Of a DNA stretch of 64,000 nucleotides, positions 55,988-64,000 are shown in pieces. Position numbers and translations under genes: made by a program. Source of the stretch: Pseudomonas cerasi (lineage in GTDB: Bacteria > Pseudomonadota > Gammaproteobacteria > Pseudomonadales > Pseudomonadaceae); the NCBI RefSeq assembly GCF_900074915.1, contig NZ_LT222319.1, positions 1,485,001 through 1,549,000 of the forward strand, written 5' to 3'. The stretch's first letter is position 1. Each line of letters opens with the position of its first letter. The notes under the pieces are model-generated. The model saw only the letters and a list, made by a program, of their open reading frames with translations. It made no database searches and was not told where the DNA came from.

Positions 55988-57470
55988 CGCACCCCCACAG
56001 ACTGGTGGCTGTCTCGGCGATATTACTGTCAGCGTCGTACCGATAAGTTGTTTGCCAGTTGCCGACTTGCTGCTGGGTCAGTTGATAGTCCTGGTCATAG
56101 GTTCTCGACAGCAGGATACCGTTGCCCCAGGTAAGAGAATTGACTGGACCAAAAGGCTGGTAAGAGATGTTGCTGGCCAGCGTTGCTGTCTTGTTGCCGA
56201 TGGCCAGTTTGATGCCCGTGACCTGTGCCGCGCTGTTACGCGTGTAGGTCAGGTTGATATTCGATGGATAGCCGATCTGCACCAGATTACGGGCGGCGTC
56301 ATACCCGTAATTCAGTGTTTCATAATAGTCGCCGCTGTTAACGCCAACCGAGCGATACTGCCTGACCAGATTGCCCTTGGCGTCGTAGGTATACGTCAGA
56401 ACCCCGGCACTGTCCTGTAGGCCGGTGAGGTGGCCAATTCCAAGATTGCCATCAGCAGTCTGATCATAGAGAAACTTGATATTGAGCGCCGGTGTGGCCG
56501 GATAGCTTTTACTGGTCAGACGATTGAGCGCGTCGTAGGCATACTCGGTCACAACCCCACGTGCATCAGTGCTGCGAATGAGATTGTTGGCCTCGTCGTA
56601 GGCATAAGTGCTGGTACCGCCGTCCGTGCTTTTGCTGCTGATGCGGTTGCCTAAACTGTCGTAGGTATACAGCGTCGTCACGCCACGTGGGTCGACTACC
56701 TTGGTGACTTTGTCGTCAGAGTTGTAGCCCAAGGCAGTCACGCCCTGCAGAGCATTGACGATCTTGCTGGCCCGATTCAGAGCGTCGAACGCTTGCTGCG
56801 TTTTGTTGTTACGCGGAGTGGTATAGCTCGACTGATTGTCGTTCAGGTCATAGCCATAACGTTGCGTCTGATCACCAGCACCCACAACCCGGATCAGACG
56901 ACCTAACTCATCGAACACACGTCGCTGAAGATGGACCACGGCTCCATTGGTGTCTTTGGTCTGTTCCGCCGTCCGATTACCCATTGGGTCGAGAGTGTAA
57001 TTGATGCTTTCACCAAGCCGATTGCGCACCCCGATAAGCCTGCGGGCATCGTCATAGCTGTACTTGACCCAGTTTCCATCAGCCGTGGTCACTTGCAGCA
57101 AATCACCGACTTCGTTGTACCCATACTGGGTAGTCGACGAATCAACAGTCAGACTGGCAAGCCAGCCTTGAGGGGTGTAGCTGAGGGTCGTCACCACCCC
57201 GTTTGGGTCAGTGACACTTTGCGGATTGCCGTAGCTGTCGAAACTGGCAAGCGTGTAGACCTGACCCAGCGCGTTGGTCACCGTTGTAAGGTTGCCTTGG
57301 GCGTCGTATGCATACCGAGTAACATCATCCACGTCAGTACGCGCGCCATCCACACTCGCAACCTGCCCCAAGGCAGTATAGGTCCGGCTGATCGTGCCGG
57401 CCTGGGCAGAACATGCCAGCCAAGCGCAGGCAATACCTACTGCAGTTTTACGCAAGAAAGAAACGGTCAT
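55977..57470 (-). pseudogene. RHS B2 gene, signal peptide and first half of core
   Basis: 497 residues from MTVSFLRKTAVGIACAWLAC, a Sec signal peptide cut near SAQA, through many YD/RHS repeats (RYAYDAQGNLTTVTNALGQ, TLYTYDSLGNRISS). ATG 57470 has AAGGA seven bases upstream; an earlier in-frame ATG at 57500 overlaps the A2 stop (ATGA). The frame breaks at a G5 tract (55992-55996); with four G it reads …SLWGAVQYEYDALG… straight into the second half. Exported RHS shell without VgrG/PAAR features. Confidence 0.8.
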
Positions 57471-57632
57471 GCTCAGATCCTTGAAATAGGGAGTGCTCAT
57501 CGGGATGTGCTCTGCCGAGTGAGCTCGCGTCCTTGATTGTCATAGCTATACACAGTCACGCGATTGGGTTCAATTACCCTGATTGGCAGAAAACGATCAG
57601 GGTCCCATTCCGTTGTAGTGGTGCGTGCCAAG
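57331..57632. repeat. A-end/B-start homology block, copy 2
   Basis: High-identity match to about 59937-60253: end of an A-type RHS gene (…TEWDPDRFLPIRVIEPNRV…TRQSTSR) plus start of a B-type gene. The match continues past the second IS5-like element into 58547-58690. Marks the repeated A-B module. Confidence 0.8.
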
Positions 57633-57636
57633 CTAG
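57497..57636 (-). pseudogene. RHS A2 gene, 3' end severed by IS
   Basis: Frame reading LARTTTTEWDPDRFLPIRVI to TRQSTSR and TGA at 57499-57497. It is the C-terminus of the A2 gene at 58547-59904; with the IS removed the join reads EASGTS|LARTTTT, matching EASGTTLARTTTT in intact paralogue A1. Confidence 0.8.
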
Positions 57637-58546
57637 GGTTTGTCTGAAAAGTCAGCCCGCAAGCATCTTTCGATGCAGGCCAGTGTGACCATGGCTTTAA
57701 AGCTGCTGGCCAGTTTGTCGTAACGCGTACAGATCCGACGTTTTTCCTTAAGCCAGCTGAATACTCGCTCAATAACGTTGCGTTTTTTGTACTGAGGCCT
57801 GTCAAACAGCCGAGGCAAGCCGGGTCGAGGCTTGCGATGCATCTTGCGCAGCGGAATCACCGGCTGCATGCCGTAGCGGTCGCAGTACTGACGTATAACC
57901 TGACTGTCATAACCCTTGTCGGCAAGCACATAACGGCAACGCTTGCGCGGGCGACCCCTGCTGCCAGGAAGGCTGATCTGATCCAGCAACGGCATGAAGT
58001 GGCGCGAGTCAGCCTGCTCGCCGGGCGACAGCATGATGGCCAGCGGGAAGCCATGACTGTCGCAGGCGAGGTGTATTTTGGTGGTCAGTCCGCCCCTGCT
58101 TCGGCCGAGACAGTGGTGTTGCGGTTCCTGCGGGCCCCTTTTTTTCCAGCACCGCTGGCAGCCCGGGCGGCCCGGATTGACGTGGAATCGACCATCCAGG
58201 TATCCAGATCGATAAACCCGTCTTCTCGCAAACGAAGATGAAGGTGGCGCAGAACCTGCTTGAACGTGCCGTTGTCACGCCATTGCCTGAAGCGCTGGTA
58301 AACGGTCTTCCAAGGCCCAAAACGTTCTGGAAGATCCCGCCATTTGGCGCCAGAGCACAAAATCCAGAAGATTCCATCAAGCATCTGACGATCATCGCGC
58401 CTTGGCCGCCCCATGTGTTGAGGAGGGGAAACAATGGCTTCAATGATCGCCCAACGCTCAGATGAAATTTCATAACGGCCTGTCATGACGGCTCTCCTGG
58501 CAACCAGAGGGCATCATTCTAACGAACGCGACTTTTCAGACAATCC
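57637..58546 (-). mobile_element. IS5-family (IS427-like) insertion sequence, about 910 bp
   Basis: Ends GGTTTGTCTGAAAAGT (left) and, reversed, GGATTGTCTGAAAAGT (right), flanked by CTAG at 57633-57636 and 58547-58550. Two overlapping transposase frames lie on the minus strand. It is inserted in A2. A boundary one base wider on each side is possible because the flanks share G/C. Confidence 0.85.
57639..58486 (-). CDS. IS5-family two-frame transposase (OrfA/OrfB)
   Basis: OrfA (58486-58085) begins MTGRYEISSERWAIIEAI and has the DUF4096-like QMLDGIFWILCSGAKWRDLP and the first Asp in TWMVDSTSIRA. OrfB (to 57633, its stop within the IS end region) carries VLADKGYDSQVIR (second Asp) and RNVIERVFSWLKEKRRI (Glu). 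The frames overlap near 58085-58110, as in IS427-type elements that fuse the parts by programmed frameshift. Both frames look intact. Confidence 0.82.
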
Positions 58547-59904
58547 CTAGTACCGCTGGCCTCGGTGCGGCTGATTTCCAGGCCCCTGTCGTTGTACTCA
58601 TAAGTGGTAATCAAGCCTTTGGCATCGGTTTTGGTCAGTACGAGGCCGCGGTCGTTATAGGTGTAGGAGGAGTTGGTAGCTGGGCAGTCGGGGGTAGGTT
58701 CACCTTTAACTTCGACTAATCGCTTCACGCCGGAAATAATTTCGTACCTATATGTTGTATCTTTACCAAGCTCATTTGTTACGACACTGGATAAGTCAGA
58801 TGTATAAGATATCTTGACCGCACCCGCATTACCTGCATGCTGACTGGAAATAGCCCTACCTGCCCTGTCATAAGCCCAAGTGGCAAAGCGAACACCTCGC
58901 TCATCTGTAATCCCTGTAAGTAGATTACGGCTGAAAGAGTCTTCGTAGTGGTACTTTCTGATAGAGACACTACCGTTAGAAGTCAGTTGCCGCTCGGTCA
59001 AATTTTGATTATTATCATATACGAAAGTAATATCTTGCGTAGTTGTCTTTACTGATTTAATCCTACGTCGCGCGCCTTCCACCAAGACAACAGACTCGCC
59101 ATAGTTATTGTTTACAACTATCTCACGCCCTGTACCTCGATTACTGTAAACCAACTTATATACAACCCCTTGCGGATCATTAACTTGAGTCAGATCACCC
59201 GAAGCTGAAAAAAATAATACCTCATGATTTAAGCCGTCATATCGCCACGAATCGTTTTCCTTTTTTAGAATTCCGACATCAGTTTTGGAAATGTAATTTT
59301 CAGTACTCGGCGAAAATAGATTTTCTTTACCGTCCGATCTTACCATAACCGCAGATCGATCCGAAAAGAAAAGGTAGGTAGAAAAATTATGTCTCCAAAG
59401 ACTGTCCGAGCTATTATAGAAACGCGAAATCCTCATGGTTCTCGATTCAAAGTCAGTTTCATCTTGAATCTTATTTCCATATGTGAAATTGATAGGATTC
59501 CCTGCTAGAGTTGATGGGCTCGAGCAACTCATAGAGTGATCATCGCGCCCTTTAGCAGACTCCTTTGTACAAGCACTGTACCGTGGATTTGGTCTCTCTC
59601 CCTCAGGACAGTTTAGTGTAATCAACACCCCATCGCCAAACGTAGTTGGATAAGAAGAGTTAAAACCACATGCGTAATAGAACTGAGATATATATCGATT
59701 ATTTTCGGGTTTATAGAACTGTGTCATATGCGGCCACGACTCATATAGTGTTTCGCACATCTGCTCTGGCGTTTCAAAATAAGCGTCAGGAAGGTTGCCG
59801 TCCGTCCTCCAAGTTTTATAAACGTCTGCACGAACAGACGACAAGTATATAGCTTGAGCAATAAAGACAAAAAAAATCTTGAAAAAAATCTTTTTACTTT
59901 TCAT
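58547..59904 (-). pseudogene. RHS A2 gene, 5' part (exported Cys-rich head plus RHS repeats)
   Basis: About 450 residues from MKSKKIFFKIFFVFIAQAIY, a signal peptide. Residues about 27-135 form a Cys-containing head with ETPEQMCETLY and the block CPEGERPNPRYSACTKES; then a DUF6531-like AGNPINFTYGNKIQDE and RHS repeats ending SSYTYNDRGLVLTKTDAKGL. The ATG overlaps the stop of truncated gene B1 (ATGA). Split by the IS at a CTAG. A1 has the same layout but a strongly diverged first two thirds. Confidence 0.75.
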
Positions 59905-60095
59905 GAAATGCCTTTTTCAATTTGAGCGTCGTATGCGTAACGAGTGACGTCATCCACATCAGTACGCGCACCAACGATACTTGCGAGCTGCCCAAGGGCT
60001 GTATAAGTGCGACTGATGGTGCTTGCTTGCACAGAGAATGCCAGCCAGGTGCAGGCAATTCCCACAGTGGCTTTGCGCAAGAAAGAAACGGTCAT
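59901..60095 (-). CDS. Truncated B1: signal peptide and first RHS residues only
   Basis: 64-residue frame MTVSFLRKATVGIACTWLAF… to DVDDVTRYAYDAQ, then IEKGIS and stop. It matches the first 55 or so residues of B2 closely, and stops matching just after YAYDAQ, where the A2 gene begins 3 bp overlapped. Could be a pseudogene, or a short secreted peptide that couples translation of A1 to A2. Confidence 0.55.
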   Translation of the reverse strand: MTVSFLRKATVGIACTWLAFSVQASTISRTYTALGQLASIVGARTDVDDVTRYAYDAQIEKGIS

Positions 60096-60390
60096 GCTCA
60101 GACCCTTGAAATAGGGAGTGCTCATCGGGATGTGCTCTGCCGAGTGAGCTCACGTCCTTGATTGTCATAACTATACACGGTAACTCGATTGGGTTCAATT
60201 ACCCTGATAGGCAGAAAACGATCAGGGTCCCATTCCGTTGTAGTGGTGCGTGCCAACGTAGTACCACTGGCCTCGGTGCGGCTGATTTCAAAGCCCCTGT
60301 CGTTGTAATCATAAGTGGTGATCAAGCCTTTGGCATCGGTTTTAGTTAGTACGAGGCCGCGATCGTTGTAGGTATAGGTGGAGTTGCTGT
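59937..60390. repeat. A-end/B-start homology block, copy 1
   Basis: Matches 57331-57632 plus 58547-58690 with only scattered changes. Covers the last 90 or so codons of an A-type gene and the first 55 or so of a B-type gene. Confidence 0.8.
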
Positions 60391-61645
60391 AGGGGCAATT
60401 AGGCGTAGGCTCTCCTTCAATAGATGTAATCTTCTGTATGCCTCCAATAACGTCGTAATGATAAATCGACTTGCGTCCCAAAGAGTTTATAACCGTAGAA
60501 TAACCTGTTCCGTAGGTAATCTCAGTTTTCTGAGATTCATTTGCATGCTTTGAGGAAACGGCACGACCAAGGCTGTCGTACTCCCAACTGGCATAAACGA
60601 TTCCTCGTTCATTAAGTATCCCTGTTAGGAACTTATCAGAGCTAGGGCTTTCATACTTATAAGAGCGCACCATCTCGACACCCCCGTTTGACTTAGCTAC
60701 ACGAGATAGCATGCCACTTGAATTATAAGTGTAGTTTACCATGAAGTCTTTGCTTTTCATGCTTAACAACTGGTGCCTAGAGTCTTCCTCTAGTTCAACA
60801 ATATTTCCATACTCGTCTGATAACTGTATTCTAGTACTCGAACTACCAACTACGTAATTCAGAGTCACATTTCCGCCGTCAGGGTTGGAAACCTTTATTA
60901 ATTTCCCAATGGCGGAGTAAAAATATGTTGAGCGGTCTACAGAATTATAGATCCATTGGCTATTGACTCCGTCATAGCTCAATTTTCCGATATCTGAAAC
61001 GGAGGTATAAACGCCTGACTTTTCTGTATAAGCTGATGCTCCGGAATCTCCTTTTATCACAACCACAGAGCCGCTAGCGAAATCCAGGCGTGAGGAAAAA
61101 TTATGGACCCAGGCCCCATTCAAGCTATTATAAGTACGAAAAACTTTTATGCTATGGCCCCCGCCAGCTGTAAGGTCAATCTCCTGTTGCATTTTGTTTC
61201 CGGAAATAACATTTACTGGGTTACCTACAAAAACATCCGGCGTGCTTGTTGGTACATCACAAGTAGAAATTTCAGTTGCACGCCCAATGGCACCAATTCG
61301 CTTACACTGCATGCTAGGAAAGTCTAGAACCTCCGAATCATCACATGTCACTTCCCCATAGTCTACAGATCCAAAATATCCTTGATTCAAATCAGAACCG
61401 CATTGAAAACGCTTAAATTTGAAGTCGGGATCATAAAAACTCTTTTCCGGACGATAATACGAGGAAATCCCCGGAAGCTCGACATAATATATATATTCAC
61501 AGCCCTGTTCCGGAGTTTGGAATATAACAGGAGGGATGTATCCTTCCCACCAAAATTTATAGGTCCGAGCTTGGGCTGACTCTTCGCCTACCAAAGCTAA
61601 AGTTATTAGTACAGCAAAAAACCTTGTAAAATTATTCAATGTCAT
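60122..61645 (-). CDS. RHS A1 protein, exported, Cys-rich head
   Basis: 507-aa protein: signal peptide MTLNNFTRFFAVLITLALVG cut near SAQA; head with FQTPEQGCEYIYYVELPG, FQCGSDL and VTCDDSEVLDFPSMQCKR; DUF6531-like VFVGNPVNVISGNKMQQEID; then RHS/YD repeats to YDNQGRELTRQSTSR. Six or so Cys in the head suggest disulfides in the periplasm or outside. ATG 61645 was preferred because it opens the signal peptide. Its stop overlaps the B1 ATG at 60125. Intact, unlike A2. Role in the system unknown. Confidence 0.72.
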   Translation of the reverse strand: MTLNNFTRFFAVLITLALVGEESAQARTYKFWWEGYIPPVIFQTPEQGCEYIYYVELPGISSYYRPEKSFYDPDFKFKRFQCGSDLNQGYFGSVDYGEVTCDDSEVLDFPSMQCKRIGAIGRATEISTCDVPTSTPDVFVGNPVNVISGNKMQQEIDLTAGGGHSIKVFRTYNSLNGAWVHNFSSRLDFASGSVVVIKGDSGASAYTEKSGVYTSVSDIGKLSYDGVNSQWIYNSVDRSTYFYSAIGKLIKVSNPDGGNVTLNYVVGSSSTRIQLSDEYGNIVELEEDSRHQLLSMKSKDFMVNYTYNSSGMLSRVAKSNGGVEMVRSYKYESPSSDKFLTGILNERGIVYASWEYDSLGRAVSSKHANESQKTEITYGTGYSTVINSLGRKSIYHYDVIGGIQKITSIEGEPTPNCPYSNSTYTYNDRGLVLTKTDAKGLITTYDYNDRGFEISRTEASGTTLARTTTTEWDPDRFLPIRVIEPNRVTVYSYDNQGRELTRQSTSR

Positions 61646-61814
61646 AATCCACACGATAGATGAATTGCAAGAGTCCAAAAGTCTTAACCGGTCTAAAAGA
61701 CAGTAGGCCGCTCTGCGAAATCACGGTTCGACCTGGAAAGTGGCGGCGGCTATCCAGATCGACCACACCGACAAGTCGAACCGGCTGATACGAGAGCAAG
61801 GCAAGGTCATGCAC
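61632..61814 (-). pseudogene. Decayed B-type start (B3 relic)
   Basis: AAGGATCTGTGCATGACC before this frame matches the B2 start context AAGGATCTGAGCATGACC. The reading after it (GLLSFRPVKTFGLLQFIYRVDYDIE) is alignable by pattern with LASIVGARTDVDDVTRYAYDAQIEK of B1 and, like B1, ends at the YD point where the next A gene (A1) starts. Frames are broken. Confidence 0.45.
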
Positions 61815-61856
61815 AGATCCTTCTGGTAGAGGGTATTCAATAGCTAAAGGGTCATG

Positions 61857-61985
61857 TCAGCGAGGACTGACTTGCCGGCCGGTTTCCCTGCCCTGACTGT
61901 CGTAGGTGTATACCGTGGTACCGGCGGTTCTACAACCTAGGTGCGCAGGAAGCGGGTGGGGTCCCGTTCGGAGGTAGTGACTGGG
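61857..61985 (-). pseudogene. Decayed A-type gene 3' end (A3 relic)
   Basis: Minus strand reads TTVYTYDSQGRETGRQVSPR and a TGA at 61859-61857, equivalent to VTVYSYDNQGRELTRQSTSR of A1 and A2. Upstream, ERDPTRFLR in another frame matches EWDPDRFLP. A third, older copy of the A-B module therefore lay here. Confidence 0.55.
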
Positions 61986-62239
61986 GCATGAGGAGTGCCG
62001 CTGTCTTCGCCGACAATATCAAAATGATATCCATTATCGGCAATTTTCGGAGCCGAATTGCATGGTAGTACGACTTGCCAGCCCGTAGGTTATCCGTTCC
62101 TGTACAGTGCTTTGACAGCAACCAGGCTAACAAAGGGACTACGTACGAGTAAAAACGTATTCCCGTTACGCGCTTTGGTTATTCTTAGGCGCTCTGGTCC
62201 GTGGTAGATATTGATTTTGGGCCAACCTGCGTCGCTTAG
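61986..62239. other. Decayed accessory DNA, no gene seen
   Basis: About 250 bp with no credible frame. It lies between the A3 relic and the DUF4823 fragment and is probably degenerate insertion or recombination scar. Confidence 0.4.
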
Positions 62240-62509
62240 TCGTTACAAACGGAACTAAGTAGGGCATCACAGCGTACTAACCAAAACATTATATTCCCGA
62301 CAATACTGCACTGGGAAGACCGAGCCACCGAGTGGTCAATGATCCCGGACAAGGTTGAAGTCAAAGTGGACGTGGTCAATGTGCGAACTGGTGATGTGAC
62401 CAGCTCTGGAGTCATCAAGGGCAGCAGCGGGCTGGCCACTTGGGGCGGCGATCATCCACAGGACTTGCTTCCAGAGCCTGTAGCTGAATTCGTCTCTTCA
62501 CTGTTCTGA
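62240..62509 (+). pseudogene. C-terminal fragment of a DUF4823-type lipoprotein gene
   Basis: Plus-strand frame without a start codon, reading IIFPTILHWEDRATEWSMIP, DKVEVKVDVVNVRTGDVTSS, GVIKGSSGLATWGGDHPQDL and LPEPVAEFVSSLF to a TGA at 62507-62509. This matches my memory of the conserved C-terminus of DUF4823 (putative lipoprotein) proteins of Pseudomonas. The upstream part is lost, so it is a remnant. Confidence 0.6.
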
Positions 62510-62601
62510 GACGTATTGTTCAGCTCGATGGGGCGACGAACCGCACGCAATTTTTTCCGGTCGTTGCCGATAGGGGTGCAGGGCAAATCAAGGAGAGAAG
62601 A

Positions 62602-62727
62602 ATGCCGTTTACAGATCATCGCGTCGCCAATTCGCTGGATATCTTCATCAGCCGCAGTGTAGTCCCGTCGAAATTGAGGCTACATCGCCCAACACAGCCA
62701 AATTTTCTCTTCACGAACGCTACCTAA
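62602..62727 (+). CDS. Small ORF with strong ribosome binding site
   Basis: 41-codon frame beginning MPFTDHRVANSLDIFISRSV, with AAGGAGAG ending 6-7 bases before the ATG. No family is recognised. It may be the start of a gene whose rest was lost, since the following 330 bp hold no frame continuing it. Confidence 0.3.
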   Translation: MPFTDHRVANSLDIFISRSVVPSKLRLHRPTQPNFLFTNAT

Positions 62728-62770
62728 GGTCCGAGACGCTCGGGAGGTTTTTCCGAGCTGAACTCTATAG

Positions 62771-62976
62771 TGTCAATGGTGGGGCTGAAGCGAGCGTGCG
62801 TCTAACGGATAGAGTGTCAATGTCTGTCGTAGTCGACCTACAGATAGTCAATCTTTAGCAATAGCATTGACAGTCAATGCTGGTTTCGCCTGGGCTGGCT
62901 GAAGCCTATATTTTCCGGAGGTCATACGTTGTCAATCCATCAGGTAGATAGGTGATACGAAGCTCTTGTGTTGACA
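62771..62976. repeat. Cluster of TGTCAAT-like motifs
   Basis: TGTCAAT occurs at 62771, 62815 and 62930; AGTCAAT at 62846; the perfect dyad CATTGACAGTCAATG at 62865-62879; and GTTGACA at 62970. No gene overlaps the cluster. Spacing is irregular (44, 31, about 20, about 60 bp). Could be protein binding sites, transposon end repeats, or chance in AT-rich DNA. Confidence 0.35.
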
Positions 62977-62979
62977 GTG

Positions 62980-63264
62980 ATCCTCGACGGCGCTTACAGC
63001 CGCTTACCCTGTTGGCGCTGGGTCGAATTGACCCTGTTGCCGAGATGTCGCTGACTCAGTCGGACGCCCTAAAAACCATTGCGCCTACTGCCGATATGGA
63101 GATGGGATAGTTTTGCGTCAGTACGTGGGTCAGTCCGGCATTAACAATCAGTAGCCATAATATCAGGGAGCTGCAGTCGCGGTTCCAGACGAAGCTCCAG
63201 TAAACTAGATAAAGAGCCGGGTGGCGAGAACTGACCAGTACCTCGCGCTTCAAAACCTGAGCGC
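62980..63264. other. Non-coding stretch with IS21-like end fragment
   Basis: At 63010 the sequence TGTTGGCGCTG repeats the first 11 bases of the IS21-family left end seen at 50320, and is followed by GGTCGAATTGACCC. It may be a relic terminus. No gene is convincing here; the minus-strand frame 63056-63268 looks random. Confidence 0.4.
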
Positions 63265-63969
63265 TCATTTGTCGCCACCGGCAACTGAACCAGCAGCCAG
63301 CCAGTCCATTGCGGAAAGCAGCACGTTACCGTCAGGTGCTCCCTGCAGCTTGATCGATCGTCCAGAGACTTTATCCTTGATGACCAACGTCGGTGTGGCA
63401 GTGATGCCGTCCTGGCTGGCCTTGTGAGCCTGGCTAATGACGGCCCGTTGCACGGACGGGTTGCTCGAAGCGCAGTTATCAATATATTGCTGTCGATCCT
63501 CAAGCCCCGGGATCTGCGGATTGCCAGTAGCTCCAGCACCGTTCGACCGAGTACGCTGATAAATGAGTTCGACTGCGAGCCAGAAAGCGTCATTGCCGCG
63601 CTCAATCCCTGCGCACTCAGCCCACCGAGCTTCATAGCTCGCGGCCGGCTCGTTCATAGGAAGAGGGAGGTGGTGCCACTGGAGGTTTACGTCTGGATGC
63701 TGATCAACCCATGCTTTGAGCTGTGGGAAATAATCCTTGCAGTACGGGCATTCCAGATCTGCATACTCCACGATGGTGAATCTGGCACGGCTGCTCCCGT
63801 AAACCCACGCGCCATTATGCTTCGTCTGTTTGGTTGTCTTTCTGACGCTGTCGGCGGTGTTGGGCATTTGCATGGCCTGTCTGACATCTGGCAGGCATTC
63901 AAAAGCCAGGATTGCCAAGGCGACCGCACCGATGCCGTACAGGATCTGGCGATGTGTGGGTCGCTTCAT
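63265..63969 (-). CDS. DsbA-family thiol-disulfide protein of the ICE
   Basis: 234-aa protein with one N-terminal membrane helix (about residues 8-24) and a thioredoxin-like DsbA domain. Active-site CPYC is at residues 74-77 (in YADLECPYCKDYF), with helical insert and the cis-Pro region ATPTLVIKD. Such genes occur in the mating-apparatus module of PAPI-1-like ICEs, where they probably help disulfide formation in secreted Tra proteins. The ATG overlaps the stop of an upstream gene. Confidence 0.82.
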   Translation of the reverse strand: MKRPTHRQILYGIGAVALAILAFECLPDVRQAMQMPNTADSVRKTTKQTKHNGAWVYGSSRARFTIVEYADLECPYCKDYFPQLKAWVDQHPDVNLQWHHLPLPMNEPAASYEARWAECAGIERGNDAFWLAVELIYQRTRSNGAGATGNPQIPGLEDRQQYIDNCASSNPSVQRAVISQAHKASQDGITATPTLVIKDKVSGRSIKLQGAPDGNVLLSAMDWLAAGSVAGGDK

Positions 63970-64000
63970 GCGGAGGCCTCTTTGTCGAGGAGCTGTTTGG
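63966..64000 (-). CDS. 3' end of the next ICE gene (partial)
   Basis: Minus-strand frame reading KQLLDKEASA and a TGA that overlaps the ATG of the DsbA-like gene (ATGA). Too short to identify; shows that the ICE module continues beyond the window. Confidence 0.4.
   Translation of the reverse strand, partial: KQLLDKEASA

Noticed and set aside
42540..64000. CRISPR array or rRNA genes
   Set aside because: No regularly spaced short repeats and no rRNA-like sequence were seen anywhere in the window.

Overview
The window is chromosomal DNA of a Pseudomonas, most likely of the P. syringae group. Core gene content and order match Pseudomonas throughout (recA-recX, finR-fpr, kup, virJ-mprF, proS-oprD-slyX-dps-aspS-ruvCAB-tol/pal-queEC). 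The right third holds a HrpL-type hrp box in front of a probable type III effector and insertion sequences of types common in P. syringae. Identifications rest on reading motifs and recalled family knowledge; no search was run.

Left core block (1-12.2 kb): cinA-type pncC, then recA with a perfect LexA box and recX; a LOG-family protein, a secreted QSregVF-like protein, the tRNA modification enzyme TapT, regulator ErdR, diacylglycerol kinase, the divergent finR/fpr pair, TrmO, a DUF1456 protein, a pseudouridine-synthase-like protein that seems to lack its catalytic Asp, a GNAT enzyme and rimO. Middle block (12.5-42.8 kb): a catalase-family protein, kup, the virJ-mprF membrane-lipid operon, two tandem initiator tRNA genes in a 139-bp direct repeat, dinB, a lipoprotein, proS, an OprD porin, HIT-slyX, a membrane-anchored cold-shock-domain protein, dps, aspS, yebC, ruvCAB, ybgC-tolQRAB-pal-cpoB, queE-queC, and a tRNA-Lys/tRNA-Pro pair.

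Right accessory block (42.8-64 kb): it starts beside tRNA-Pro with a tyrosine integrase overlapping a MobH (TraI_2) relaxase. This is the end of an integrative conjugative element of the PAPI-1/PPHGI-1 kind. A type III effector (778 aa, probable HopW/HopAE family) with its own hrp box follows, then a DUF3742-like ICE protein. A 2.57-kb IS21-family element interrupts the next ORF. Beyond it lies a minus-strand array of Sec-exported RHS proteins: two large A-type genes (signal peptide, Cys-rich head, RHS repeats), each followed by a B-type start. Only the last B gene is full length. It carries the RHS core, a toxin-like tip and a 4-TM candidate immunity gene, but is broken by a one-base slip in a G5 tract and by an IS5-family element (target duplication TTAG). 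The upstream A gene is split by a second IS5-like element (target duplication CTAG). Older relics of A, B and a DUF4823 gene follow, and the window ends in a DsbA-like ICE gene.

The most unusual points are: (i) the RHS array, in which front modules rather than only toxin tips seem to have been duplicated at a fixed YAYD site; (ii) the toxin/immunity pair that becomes readable once the IS is removed in silico; (iii) the effector carried as ICE cargo.
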